A stretch of DNA of 52,045 nucleotides from Chloroflexota bacterium (lineage in GTDB: Bacteria; Chloroflexota; Anaerolineae; J036; Brachytrichaceae): NCBI GenBank assembly GCA_023382055.1, contig JAMCQN010000043.1, positions 1 to 52,045 on the forward strand. The letters are read 5' to 3'. The position numbers and the translations under genes are program-made. Shown here one piece after another: positions 26,985-35,321 of this stretch (its first letter is position 1; each line of letters starts with the position of its first letter). Under the pieces are notes generated by a model, which saw nothing but the letters and a program-made list of their open reading frames with translations, had not been told where the DNA came from and searched no databases.

Positions 26985-28454
26985 ATGATGAATCTTAACG
27001 ATATTTACACGATCCTCCCACCTCTTGTCCTTGCTGGAGGCGCGATTGTTCTGTTACTGGTCGATCTGATCGTGCCGCGTGACAACAAGGCCATTACTGC
27101 ATGGCTGGCAATCGTGGTGTTTGCGGCCTCACTGGCGACTGCGCCCTTGCTGGCAGGCCGCAATCAGACGGGTTTCAACAACATGACCGCCGTGGATGAC
27201 TATGCTCTGTTCCTCGACGGCCTGTTCGCATGTATCGGAATCGTTACGGTTCTGCTGACATTACGGTATAACCAGGAGCGCGGCATCATGCGCGGCGAGT
27301 TTTATCCGTTGCTGCTTTTCTCCACAAGCGGCATGATGCTGATGGCCCATGCGGTCAATCTGTTGACCGTCTTCGTCGGCGTGGAACTCCTGTCGATTCC
27401 CCTGTATATCCTGTGCGGCATCGCACGCCCGCGTGTAGACAGCGAAGAATCGGCGATGAAGTACTTCCTGCTGGGCGCGTTTGCATCAGGATTCCTGGTG
27501 TACGGTATCGCGCTGATCTATGGCGCAACCGGCACGACCCAACTCAGCGAAATCGCCCGCAAGATCAGCGTTCACGAAGTCAGTGACAATCTGCTGCTCT
27601 ATACGGGCGCCGGGCTGATTCTGGTAGGTCTGGGTTTCAAGGTTGCTGCAGCGCCGTTTCATATGTGGACGCCGGATGTCTATGAAGGCGCTCCGACGAC
27701 CGTGACCGCGTTTATGGCCACGGCAACCAAAGCTGCCGGATTCGCCGCCCTCATAAGGGTGTTTATGTTCGGGTTGGCGCCTTTGCTGAGCACCTGGCAG
27801 CCCATTATGGCAGTCATATCGGCGCTCACAATGATCGTGGGGAATGTCATCGCGCTATCGCAGACTAACCTGAAGCGCATGCTGGCCTACTCGTCCATCG
27901 CTCACGCCGGCTACATCCTGATGGGGGTGGCCGCCGGAAATGCGATGGGCGCCACCGGCGTCCTTTTCTATCTCGCCAGCTACGCAGTAACGACGCTGGC
28001 TGCATTCGCCGTCATGACCAGCCTCGGAACCGTGTCCGGTGAAGATCAATCGATTGAAGGATATGCAGGCCTGTTCCGGCGCAAACCCTTCATGGCAATT
28101 GTCATGGCGCTCGCGATGTTCTCCCTGACCGGCGTGCCGCCTACAGCCGGCTTTGCGGGGAAGTACTTTCTCTTTCAGGCAGCGATCAGCTCGAACCTTG
28201 TGTGGCTCGCCGTTATCGGTGTGCTGACGAGCGTCATCTCAGCCTACTTCTATCTGCGAGTGGTAGTGACCATGTTCATGCGCGAACCGGCGGAACAGCC
28301 CCAACCGCTCAGCGTCTCCAATTTCGGGCGCAGCGCCGCGGTCGTAATTACCGGCGCGGCGACGCTGGCGATCGGCATCCTGCCGTCGTCACTGCTGGGG
28401 CTGGTAACAGAGGCGGTTAAGGCCTTTGCCAGTGCCGGACATCCACCGATCTAG
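26985..28454 (+). CDS. nuoN: NADH-quinone oxidoreductase subunit N
   Basis: A 489-residue polytopic protein of the NuoL/M/N antiporter-like family, one of the proton-pumping subunits of complex I. About fourteen helices are visible. Family landmarks are SEESAMKYFLLGAFASGFLV, GLGFKVAAAPFHMWTPDVYE with the conserved Lys, LKRMLAYSSIAHAGYI with Lys and His, and LTGVPPTAGFAGKYFLF. The second ATG (26988) is an equally possible start. The other nuo genes are not in this window, and the neighbours are unrelated, so this is a stand-alone nuoN. A TATAAT promoter for the next gene lies downstream. Confidence 0.95.
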   Translation: MMNLNDIYTILPPLVLAGGAIVLLLVDLIVPRDNKAITAWLAIVVFAASLATAPLLAGRNQTGFNNMTAVDDYALFLDGLFACIGIVTVLLTLRYNQERGIMRGEFYPLLLFSTSGMMLMAHAVNLLTVFVGVELLSIPLYILCGIARPRVDSEESAMKYFLLGAFASGFLVYGIALIYGATGTTQLSEIARKISVHEVSDNLLLYTGAGLILVGLGFKVAAAPFHMWTPDVYEGAPTTVTAFMATATKAAGFAALIRVFMFGLAPLLSTWQPIMAVISALTMIVGNVIALSQTNLKRMLAYSSIAHAGYILMGVAAGNAMGATGVLFYLASYAVTTLAAFAVMTSLGTVSGEDQSIEGYAGLFRRKPFMAIVMALAMFSLTGVPPTAGFAGKYFLFQAAISSNLVWLAVIGVLTSVISAYFYLRVVVTMFMREPAEQPQPLSVSNFGRSAAVVITGAATLAIGILPSSLLGLVTEAVKAFASAGHPPI

Positions 28455-28511
28455 CCGCCGGGGGGCGTATTAAATGCCGGGGCAGTGGCTTTTTCGTGTT
28501 CCAAACTGGGT

Positions 28512-28540
28512 TTACCAGGATAAACAAGCCAGTCTATAAT
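28512..28540 (+). promoter_or_regulatory. Promoter for the small lipoprotein
   Basis: TTACCA (28512-28517) and perfect TATAAT (28535-28540) are separated by 17 bases. TTTACC one base earlier, with 18 bases, is equally good. The leader to the ATG at 28620 is about 73 bases and contains AGAGGTAGG. Confidence 0.5.
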
Positions 28541-28619
28541 TAGCCAATGCTGGCGTCCAACCCAGGCTAAAAGCAGATTTTGGAGAAACTTAAAACAAGA
28601 AAGAGGTAGGTATACACCC

Positions 28620-29051
28620 ATGAAACGTCTATTTGCTTTTCTCACTTTCCTGGTCACTGCAGCGTTAATGTTAGCAGCCTGCGGCAGTGGTGGAGGCAGC
28701 AACGATGCAAACAAACCCGGCAGTGGCGGTATCGGCGGCGTTACATCGGGCGGCGGCGGCCCCAGTGTGACACCAGGCGCCAGCGGCATCAAAGATGCAT
28801 CGCTTCTCGGTAAATGGTCTACTGCGGATGGCGCATCAGCATACAGTTTCAAAGATGACTTCAGCGTAATCATTACGGCTGTCGGCGCGGATACGACCTC
28901 TCATTACAACATCACGTCGGGCGGCAATGGCGCGGGTAAAGTTGAGATTGACGAAAGCGGCGCCAAAGTGACGTGGGACTATAAGATCACCGGTGACGTT
29001 CTGGATTTAACAACTCCGGAAGGCCGTGCAAAGAAACTCCGCAAGATGTGA
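28620..29051 (+). CDS. Small lipoprotein of unknown function
   Basis: A 143-residue protein with a clear lipoprotein signal (MKRLFAFLTF ... LAAC, C21). A Gly/Ser-rich linker covers about 22-58, and the C-terminal domain has LLGKWSTADGASAYSFKDDF followed by regular beta-hairpins (SVIITAV, KVEIDESGAKVTWDYKI). The 'LxGxW ... YsF..dg' pattern is like small lipocalin-type or DUF-type beta-barrels found in lipoproteins, but no named family is claimed. The protein is predicted to sit outside the cell on the membrane. It has its own promoter and a strong terminator, so it is a monocistronic unit. Confidence 0.8.
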   Translation: MKRLFAFLTFLVTAALMLAACGSGGGSNDANKPGSGGIGGVTSGGGGPSVTPGASGIKDASLLGKWSTADGASAYSFKDDFSVIITAVGADTTSHYNITSGGNGAGKVEIDESGAKVTWDYKITGDVLDLTTPEGRAKKLRKM

Positions 29052-29080
29052 GTCAGGCTTGCCGCCGGCGCAGCAAAATA

Positions 29081-29111
29081 AAAACCCCGCTGATCGACAG
29101 CGGGGTTTTTT
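29081..29111. terminator. Bidirectional intrinsic terminator
   Basis: CCCCGCTG (29085-29092) pairs with CAGCGGGG (29098-29105) around the loop ATCGA. The stem is flanked by AAAA on the left and TTTTTT (29106-29111) on the right; the minus strand reads TTTTTATTTT after the stem. It serves both the small lipoprotein gene and the converging ABC importer operon. Confidence 0.9.
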
Positions 29112-29131
29112 ATCGATGCTGCCCCCATACT

Positions 29132-30142
29132 TTACACGGATATTAGCGGCGTGATGTTCTGGTTTTCCAGTTTCGGGCTCTCCTCATAGAGGTAGCAGGC
29201 CGCGGCACGCTGTGGATCTGTCTTGAAAAGCGGCGGAATGCTTTCCTTGCACTTGGGCATCACGAACGGGCAGCGGCCTGCAAAGCGGCACCCGGCTGCG
29301 AATTTGTAGTCGCCCTCTTTAGCCTGAAGTTCCGACGACCCCCAACGCAGTTTGAGGTCGGGCCAGGGGATGGAGTCGATCAGCAGCCGGGTATACGGGT
29401 GCTTGGGGTTCTTAATGACCGTGTCAATGTCGCCCGCTTCCATCACGCCGCCGCGATACAGCACGATGATGCTGTCGCTGATGTGATAGGCTGTCGTCAG
29501 GTCGTGCGTGATATACAGGATGGAGATGCCGTAGTCTTTCTTAAGCTTCTTCAAACTTTCCAGAATAGTGGCGCGCAAGGAGGCATCGACCATCGAGACC
29601 GGCTCGTCGGCGACGAGCAGTGTCGGCCTCAACAGCAGCGCCCGCGCGACTGAGATGCGCTGGCGCTGGCCGCCCGACAACTGGTGCGGGAAACGGCCCA
29701 GAATTTCGTCGGGCCGCAGTCCCACCGCGCTCAACGCATTCTCCATCATCTGGCGGGCCTGTTTCTTGGACTTGGTCAGCTTAAACTTGTCGATCGGGAC
29801 CGTGAGCAGGTGATCGATCGTGTAAAACGGATTGAACACCGCAAACGGGTCCTGGAATACGGCCTGCACTTCGCGTCGAAAGTGCAAGTGATCCTCGCCC
29901 GCCAGCTTCGACAGGTTCTTTCCTTTATATAAAATCTCGCCTTTAGACGGCTGGATGAAACCGAGCGCCAGCATGCTCAGCGTGGTCTTGCCGCTGCCGC
30001 TCTCGCCGGCTACCGCGACGATCGAAGGTTTGGCATCGTCGAGAACCACCGACAGATTGTCAAGTGCAATCGTCTGTCCACGGGAGAGCAGACCCTGACT
30101 GTAAATCTTAGAGACATTCTTGAGTTCGAGGAGTGGAGCCAT
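29132..30142 (-). CDS. ABC importer ATP-binding protein (DppF/OppF type)
   Basis: The 336-residue protein is the second ATPase of a peptide/nickel-type (family 5) importer. Walker A is AGESGSGKTTLS, the Q loop lies in VFQDPFAVFNPF, the signature is LSGGQRQRISVARALLL, and Walker B is LLVADEPVSMVDASL with the switch histidine in YITHDL. The C terminus has the family extension with a cysteine cluster (CRFAGRCPFVMPKC ... C) known as the oligo_HPY region, which binds an iron-sulfur cluster in some homologues. The last gene of the operon, it ends before the bidirectional terminator. The usual signature SGGQ and catalytic residues are intact. Confidence 0.93.
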   Translation of the reverse strand: MAPLLELKNVSKIYSQGLLSRGQTIALDNLSVVLDDAKPSIVAVAGESGSGKTTLSMLALGFIQPSKGEILYKGKNLSKLAGEDHLHFRREVQAVFQDPFAVFNPFYTIDHLLTVPIDKFKLTKSKKQARQMMENALSAVGLRPDEILGRFPHQLSGGQRQRISVARALLLRPTLLVADEPVSMVDASLRATILESLKKLKKDYGISILYITHDLTTAYHISDSIIVLYRGGVMEAGDIDTVIKNPKHPYTRLLIDSIPWPDLKLRWGSSELQAKEGDYKFAAGCRFAGRCPFVMPKCKESIPPLFKTDPQRAAACYLYEESPKLENQNITPLISV

Positions 30143-30170
30143 TTGGTTTATTCTTTCCCGTAAGCATCAT

Positions 30171-31199
30171 CTAGACGGTGACTGGTTGTGCTTTCGTCAA
30201 GGGCGTATTGGGCGCTTTATTGCCGTGCTCGTCATAAAGATGACAGAACACGTAGCGACCCGAAGGAGTGACAGCCTGCTGCGGCGCCGTGGTTTTGCAG
30301 ACGTCCATCGCGTACTCGCAGCGGGGATGGAAGACACAACCGCTGGGCAGACGCAGCAATGACGGCGCGAGACCGGGGATGCCCCTGAAGACGCCTTTAT
30401 TTTCCAGGCTGGGCAAGCTGGCGATCAACGCTTTGGCATACGGGTGCATGGGGTCCGAGAACATCTCGCGCACGGTGCTCAGTTCGACCAGTTTACCGGC
30501 ATACATGACGGCGACCCGGCTGGTGATCTGGCACATCAGCCCCATGTCGTGGCCGATCAGGATCACCGTTGCGCCGATTTTCTCCTGCACGCGGACGATG
30601 GTCTCCATCACCTGGCGCTGCACAACCACATCCAGCGCGCTGGTCGGCTCGTCGGCAATGATCACCTTCGGGCTGAGCAGGATGCCGATGGCGATGCACA
30701 CGCGCTGCTTCATGCCGCCGCTCAACTCGTGCGGATACATATGCATCACGCTGCGCTTCAGCTCGACGGACGCAATCGACTCTTCGGCGCGTTCCATCAG
30801 TTCGGCATTGGATGCTTTCGGCAGATGCGCCTTCATCGCGTCCAGCATCTGGGAGCTAATGCGCATGACGGGATTCAGCGAGTTCATCGCGCCCTGCGGG
30901 ATGTAGGCAATCCGACTCAGGCGCGCCTGCAGCATTTCCGCTTCGCTGAGTTTCAGCAGATCGACGCGGTCTTTCTCGTCGCCGATGATCGCGCTGCCCG
31001 ACTCGATGCGTCCCGGCGGCTTGATCATGCGCATGAGCGCCAGCGCCATGGTCGATTTGCCGCAACCCGACTCGCCGACCAGCCCAAGCCGTTCGCCTGC
31101 ATATAGGGTCAGGTTGACGCCATCGACAGCCCTTGTTCTCCCGGCGTCCGTGTAATAACTGACGCCGAGATTGCTGACCTCTAATACGGCCTGCGTCAT
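30171..31199 (-). CDS. ABC importer ATP-binding protein (DppD/OppD type)
   Basis: The first ATPase of the family 5 importer, 342 residues. Walker A is VGESGCGKSTMAL, the signature LSGGMKQRVCIAIGIL, and Walker B VIIADEPTSALDVVVQ with H in LIGHDMG. The C-terminal oligo_HPY segment has CVFHPRCEYAMDVC ... C. The start codon overlaps the stop of the upstream permease gene by 4 bases (ATGA), so translation is coupled. It pairs with the 29132-30142 product to power transport. Confidence 0.93.
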   Translation of the reverse strand: MTQAVLEVSNLGVSYYTDAGRTRAVDGVNLTLYAGERLGLVGESGCGKSTMALALMRMIKPPGRIESGSAIIGDEKDRVDLLKLSEAEMLQARLSRIAYIPQGAMNSLNPVMRISSQMLDAMKAHLPKASNAELMERAEESIASVELKRSVMHMYPHELSGGMKQRVCIAIGILLSPKVIIADEPTSALDVVVQRQVMETIVRVQEKIGATVILIGHDMGLMCQITSRVAVMYAGKLVELSTVREMFSDPMHPYAKALIASLPSLENKGVFRGIPGLAPSLLRLPSGCVFHPRCEYAMDVCKTTAPQQAVTPSGRYVFCHLYDEHGNKAPNTPLTKAQPVTV

Positions 31200-32104
31200 T
31201 CTGTCCTCCTCACGCGCGGATTCGCGATTTCATCGAGACCAACATTGATGAGAGAAAGGCTGGCGAAGATCAATACCAGCGCCACGACGGGCCACAATAT
31301 CCACCACCACCACTCGTTAAACAACGCGCCATGGTATACCGCCCAGCGGATCGTCATACCAATCGTCGGTTCGCGCGCCGGGCCGAGACCCAGCATCTCA
31401 AGGCCGAAGGAGGCGTAAATCGCGCCCATCACCTGGCCTACAAAACTGGCCACCAGGAATGGCAGCAGGTTGGGCATGAGTTCCTTAAAGATGATCTCCA
31501 TGTCGCCCATGCCGGACAGCTTAGCGACGCTGACGAACGTGCGCTCTTTCATGGTGAGCACCTGCGAGCGCACCACACGCGTAGGCCCTACCCAGGCCAG
31601 CACCGACGTGACCGCCGCCATGGTCAGCACGGTCACCTGGTTCTTATCTACGATCGTGCCGGCAATGATGATCAGCAGGATCAGGCTGGGGATCGTCAGA
31701 AGCACTTCGGTGACCCAGCGCACGACCAGGTCTATCGGTCCGCCAAAGTAACCTGCGATGAAGCCCAGAATCACACCAAGAACAATACCGACTGTTCCTG
31801 CCGCCAGCCCGATGAAACCGGTCAGCATGATGCCGCGGATCATCACGGCCAGGAGGTCGCGGCCGTCTTTATCGGTGCCCAACGGATATTCCGGGCTGGG
31901 CGGCTGCAGCGGGGTGACGGCCAGCGGATATGCCAGCTTCGCCGTATCGACGACGAAGGAGCCGCCGATGCTGAAAACAAGCAGAAAGAGCAGGATGACC
32001 AGACCGATCGTGAGGCTTTTGTTGCGCCGAAGATAACGCAGGACCAATGTGCGCTGTGTGGGGCCTGCTGGACCCGCTGATTGGGAAGGAATAGCCAGTT
32101 CCAT
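31196..32104 (-). CDS. ABC importer permease (DppC/OppC type)
   Basis: The 302-residue inner-membrane permease has an N-terminal OppC-type helix (about 33-53), the periplasmic EYPLGTDKDGRDLLAVMIRG segment conserved in DppC proteins, and five further helices. The coupling loop that contacts the ATPases reads VSVAKLSGMGDMEIIFKELMPN, matching the EAA consensus with Gly at its centre. Together with the upstream permease it forms the channel. The stop overlaps the next ATPase start. Confidence 0.92.
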   Translation of the reverse strand: MELAIPSQSAGPAGPTQRTLVLRYLRRNKSLTIGLVILLFLLVFSIGGSFVVDTAKLAYPLAVTPLQPPSPEYPLGTDKDGRDLLAVMIRGIMLTGFIGLAAGTVGIVLGVILGFIAGYFGGPIDLVVRWVTEVLLTIPSLILLIIIAGTIVDKNQVTVLTMAAVTSVLAWVGPTRVVRSQVLTMKERTFVSVAKLSGMGDMEIIFKELMPNLLPFLVASFVGQVMGAIYASFGLEMLGLGPAREPTIGMTIRWAVYHGALFNEWWWWILWPVVALVLIFASLSLINVGLDEIANPRVRRTE

Positions 32105-32166
32105 TATTACCTACCTGAATTGCAATACGCTATCCGGACAATCGAATAAGCGCCTGTTACGTGTGC

Positions 32167-33174
32167 CTATTTACGTTCGTAACTGATGCGTGGATCGAGC
32201 AAGGGATAGATCAAATCCACCACCAGCATGCTGACGCCGACGGCGAAGATGGTGATGAACCCGATCCCATAGATTACGAAGTAATCATTGGAGGCAATGG
32301 CGCTGCCCAGAGTCGATCCGATGCCCGGGAAACCAAACGTCACCTCGACCAGGATGCCTGCGCCGATAATACCGCCGAATGCCAGCGCCAGCGAGGTCAC
32401 CTGCGGCAATATGGCGTTGCGCACATAGTACCAGTAGAAAATACGACTCTGTTTCAGCCCTTTGTGTTCAGCAAACAGGACGTAATCCTCGCCTTGCACC
32501 GTTACGCCCATGCCGCGCATGCCAAGCGCCCAGAACCCGATATAAGCTATGATCAAAGCCGCCGCCGGCAGGATGGCGTGCTTCAGTACGTCGAGAATCA
32601 AGCTGACGGTGAGATGCCCCGGTTCTACACCAATGCTATAAGCGCCCGCCATGGGTAAGAGTTTCATTCTGAAAGCGATGAAGTAAATCAGCAGTAAGCC
32701 CAGAACTTGTGGGGGAATCGCCGCCAGAACAATCAGCGGCGTAACCATGCTTTTAACCCAGTTCGGACTCTTGGGCCAGCCGGCCAGGGCGCCGACCGCC
32801 GTTCCAAGCAGGAAAGTCAGAACCGTCGTGACACTCAGCAAGCCAAGCGTCCACGGCAGGGCTTCACCGATTAATTGGACAACGGTCTTCGGATAGGACA
32901 TCAACGAGACGCCGAGGTCGCCGCGCAGGACGCTCCCCATGTAATCCACATATTGCTGCGGGAGCGGCTTATCCAGACCGAATTTGAGCTCGAAGTTTTT
33001 AATGATGTTGTCAAGGTCTGCGGGCATATAACCGGTGGAACGCGCAAGAGCTGCGAAACGCTCGCGAATCGGATTCACTCTGGAAAGCCGCGGGATGAAA
33101 AACAGCACCGTGGCAGCCGTCCAGATGACGAATACCAGAAAAATAAAGCGCCGCAGTATATAACCTAATCTCAC
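32167..33174 (-). CDS. ABC importer permease (DppB/OppB type)
   Basis: The 335-residue permease begins with the DppB-type helix (YILRRFIFLVFVIWTAATVLF) and has six predicted helices. The EAA loop is in DYVLFAEHKGLKQSRIFYWYYVRNAILP. The periplasmic loop after helix 1 is long (about 29-80), as in DppB. The GTG start at 33174 is supported by GGGAGG 8 bases upstream. A strong stem-loop separates it from the binding-protein gene. Confidence 0.92.
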   Translation of the reverse strand: MRLGYILRRFIFLVFVIWTAATVLFFIPRLSRVNPIRERFAALARSTGYMPADLDNIIKNFELKFGLDKPLPQQYVDYMGSVLRGDLGVSLMSYPKTVVQLIGEALPWTLGLLSVTTVLTFLLGTAVGALAGWPKSPNWVKSMVTPLIVLAAIPPQVLGLLLIYFIAFRMKLLPMAGAYSIGVEPGHLTVSLILDVLKHAILPAAALIIAYIGFWALGMRGMGVTVQGEDYVLFAEHKGLKQSRIFYWYYVRNAILPQVTSLALAFGGIIGAGILVEVTFGFPGIGSTLGSAIASNDYFVIYGIGFITIFAVGVSMLVVDLIYPLLDPRISYERK

Positions 33175-33193
33175 TTGGGTAACCTCCCTCGGC

Positions 33194-33223
33194 GCGGAGG
33201 GCGATCCGTTGACCGCCCTCCGC
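33194..33223 (-). promoter_or_regulatory. Intercistronic stem-loop between binding protein and permease genes
   Basis: GCGGAGGGCG (33194-33203) and CGCCCTCCGC (33214-33223) form a perfect 10-base GC-rich stem with a 10-base loop. No T run follows, so it is unlikely to be a complete terminator. Such hairpins after binding-protein genes often protect the upstream message from 3' decay and lower permease expression. Confidence 0.65.
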
Positions 33224-33269
33224 CACGTACGCCAACTCAGCCAACTACCGGCTGCAGGCGCCCATTAAC

Positions 33270-35156
33270 TTACTGAGCGGCCTTCAAACCCAAAACGAGC
33301 AGCGGGAAGGTCCAGTGCCAGAATGCGCCGTTCAGATAGGGGTTATCCTGGGTCGGCCAATTCACCCAGTACGTCTGGTTGTAGGGGATGCGGTGCAGCC
33401 ACTGGATGATCGGAATGTCGATCATGTCGGTCCAGTAGATCGTTATGGCCTTGTTGAAGATGTCGACGATGCCGGGATCGCCTGGAGGCAGCGGGGCCAT
33501 CGCATCGACCAGCTTGTCGAACTCCGGGTTCTTGTAGCGCGAGAATGCGTTGTTGCCCGCGGTCGTGCCGAGAGGCTTGGCGTTCTTGCTATGATACAGC
33601 AACAGCGTAGCGTAAGGATCGATCACGCTGGCGCCGTGTCCGAACATGTACAGACCGGGCTTGCCGTCGGCCATGTTCTGGAAGGCGTCGTTGCCGAAGT
33701 TCGGCGCCGCTTCAAACCCGCCCTTGCGAAGCATTTCCACCAGCACGGGCACGATGTCGGCGTGGATCGACTCGAAGCCGTTGATCGTCGCGTTGACGCG
33801 CTTGCCGCCCTTCACCCAGAAGCCGTCGGCGTCCTTGGTGAAGCCGGCCTTGGTCATGCGCTCGGCGGTCTTGGTCAGATCGAACGTGCGCACGCCCAGT
33901 TTATCGGCGATCGGTCTTGCGCCATCAAGGTACTTGTTCAACGCGGGGTATTCGGGATATGGGAAGATCGTCGCGATCTTCGCGCCGAAATACACGACCT
34001 TGTCGATGGTGTCGCGGTCGATAGCGTAGTTCATCGCCCAGCGCACGTCCGGGTCGCTGTATGGCGCCAACTGTGTATTGACCCACAGCGAGTTCGGCCA
34101 CCAGTCGCGGTAACCCAGAGGCCAGTCCTTGCCAGTGTGTGTGGTGATCTTGGGGTTCTGATCGACAACGCTGCGGATCGTGGCAGAGCGCAGGTCGAGG
34201 GTTGTGTCGACTTCGTTGTTCACTACGCGCTGCGCGACGGTGGTCATGTCGCCGCTGAGGACGTACAGCACACGCTGGACATCGGGTACCTTCTGGAAGC
34301 CCGTCGTGAAGCCCCACCAATCCTTGCGGACATCGAACACGTACTGCTCGGGGCTCTGGGTCACATTGAACATGCCGCTGTGCGGGAAGGTGGAATCCTT
34401 GCCCTGCACGGTGGTCACGTCCGCGGCGTCCTTGAGGGCATGCATCGGCAACATCACGAAGCCGGTGTCGAACTTCAGGCTCAGATACTCGAACTTGAAG
34501 CGCGGCGATGGCGCGTTGAAGGTGATGACCACGGTCTGATCGTCAGGCGTATCGACGCTCTTTACGTTATCCTTCACGGCGCCGTGATAGTCGATCTTCT
34601 CGTTCTTGGCGTAGGTATCGAGCGTGAACTTCACGTCGGCGGACGTGATGGGCTGCCCATCGCTCCACATGGTGCCTTTGCGCATCTTGATGGTGAGGCC
34701 AGTGTAGTCCTTGTTGTACTCACTGCTCTCCGCCAGCCACGGGAGTTCCTTATCGGCGAAGACCGAGTAGTAGAACAGCGGATCCCACAATAGCGCCATG
34801 CCCTCTTGGTGGTTCATGCCGGCCACCGGGTTGATCAGGCCCATCGAGGTGAACTTCGAGCCGGCATTGGTCAGGATCAGCGTGCGGTTGCGCGGAACTG
34901 CGCCGCCGGCGGCGGCTGGGGCCGTCGTCGCAGTCGCAGCGGCGGCCGTGGTCGCGGCAGTCGTGGCGGTAGCTGCTGGAGCTTCCGTCGCGGCAGGAGC
35001 CGCGGTGGCGGCTGGGGCCGCTGTCGCCGCGGGTGCTGCGGTCGGCGCAGTGGTCGGCGCGGCGGTTGGTGTAGCACCACAGGCGGCTGCCAGGGTGCCT
35101 GCGCCTACGATGGCGGACAAGCGAAGCATCTCTCTACGTGTTAACTTACCTTTCAT
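33270..35156 (-). CDS. Family 5 solute-binding lipoprotein of ABC importer
   Basis: The 628-residue protein captures the substrate outside the cell. It has a twin-arginine signal (LTRREMLRLSA, R7-R8) ending in lipobox LAAAC (C26), so it is a Tat-exported lipoprotein. A low-complexity Ala/Pro/Thr linker spans 27-85, and the mature SBP_bac_5 fold follows, with NKDYTGLTIKMRKGTMWSDG and SADVKFTLDTY typical of DppA/OppA. Family 5 proteins bind peptides, nickel or oligosaccharides. The LacI-type regulator upstream argues for a sugar here, but that is inference. The ATG at 35156 is chosen because AAGGAG lies 9 bases upstream; the frame opens at a GTG (35165) that overlaps this site. Confidence 0.93.
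   Translation of the reverse strand: MKGKLTRREMLRLSAIVGAGTLAAACGATPTAAPTTAPTAAPAATAAPAATAAPAATEAPAATATTAATTAAAATATTAPAAAGGAVPRNRTLILTNAGSKFTSMGLINPVAGMNHQEGMALLWDPLFYYSVFADKELPWLAESSEYNKDYTGLTIKMRKGTMWSDGQPITSADVKFTLDTYAKNEKIDYHGAVKDNVKSVDTPDDQTVVITFNAPSPRFKFEYLSLKFDTGFVMLPMHALKDAADVTTVQGKDSTFPHSGMFNVTQSPEQYVFDVRKDWWGFTTGFQKVPDVQRVLYVLSGDMTTVAQRVVNNEVDTTLDLRSATIRSVVDQNPKITTHTGKDWPLGYRDWWPNSLWVNTQLAPYSDPDVRWAMNYAIDRDTIDKVVYFGAKIATIFPYPEYPALNKYLDGARPIADKLGVRTFDLTKTAERMTKAGFTKDADGFWVKGGKRVNATINGFESIHADIVPVLVEMLRKGGFEAAPNFGNDAFQNMADGKPGLYMFGHGASVIDPYATLLLYHSKNAKPLGTTAGNNAFSRYKNPEFDKLVDAMAPLPPGDPGIVDIFNKAITIYWTDMIDIPIIQWLHRIPYNQTYWVNWPTQDNPYLNGAFWHWTFPLLVLGLKAAQ
34902..35078 (-). repeat. Ala/Pro/Thr coding repeat in the binding-protein linker
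   Basis: Roughly 59 codons made almost only of Ala, Thr and Pro, with near-repeats of the unit AAPAAT. The GC-rich simple repeat encodes the flexible tether between lipid anchor and binding domain and is prone to length change. Confidence 0.7.
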
Positions 35157-35287
35157 CTGTCTCACTCCTTACATAAGGTGTTGGATAAATCGAGCACTCG
35201 TAACTGGCGGGATTAGCCGGGATTCTTTGCTCTATTGGCGTACCTGCACCTCCTTCGTACCTCGCGGACGTTATGTAGAGTCTGGTT

Positions 35288-35307
35288 GGATATCGCACTG
35301 GATATCC
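35288..35307. promoter_or_regulatory. Inverted repeat, candidate operator for the LacI-type regulator
   Basis: GGATATC (35288-35294) and GATATCC (35301-35307) are perfect 7-base arms with 6 bases between. It lies between the lacI-type stop and the binding-protein gene, the expected place for control of the transporter. LacI operators are usually ungapped with a central CG, so the assignment is weak. Confidence 0.3.
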
Positions 35308-35321
35308 TTTATATCATCTTA

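Noticed and set aside
33315..34793. 492-codon open frame on the plus strand
   Set aside because: It lies wholly antisense to the binding-protein gene, which has a clear signal and family motifs; long shadows are expected in GC-rich DNA.
34902..35078. GC-rich repeats considered as a CRISPR-like or tandem non-coding array
   Set aside because: They are in frame and encode the Ala/Pro/Thr linker of the binding protein; there are no spacers.
35191..35200. CGAGCACTCG palindrome near the binding-protein gene
   Set aside because: Arms of four bases only; expected by chance.
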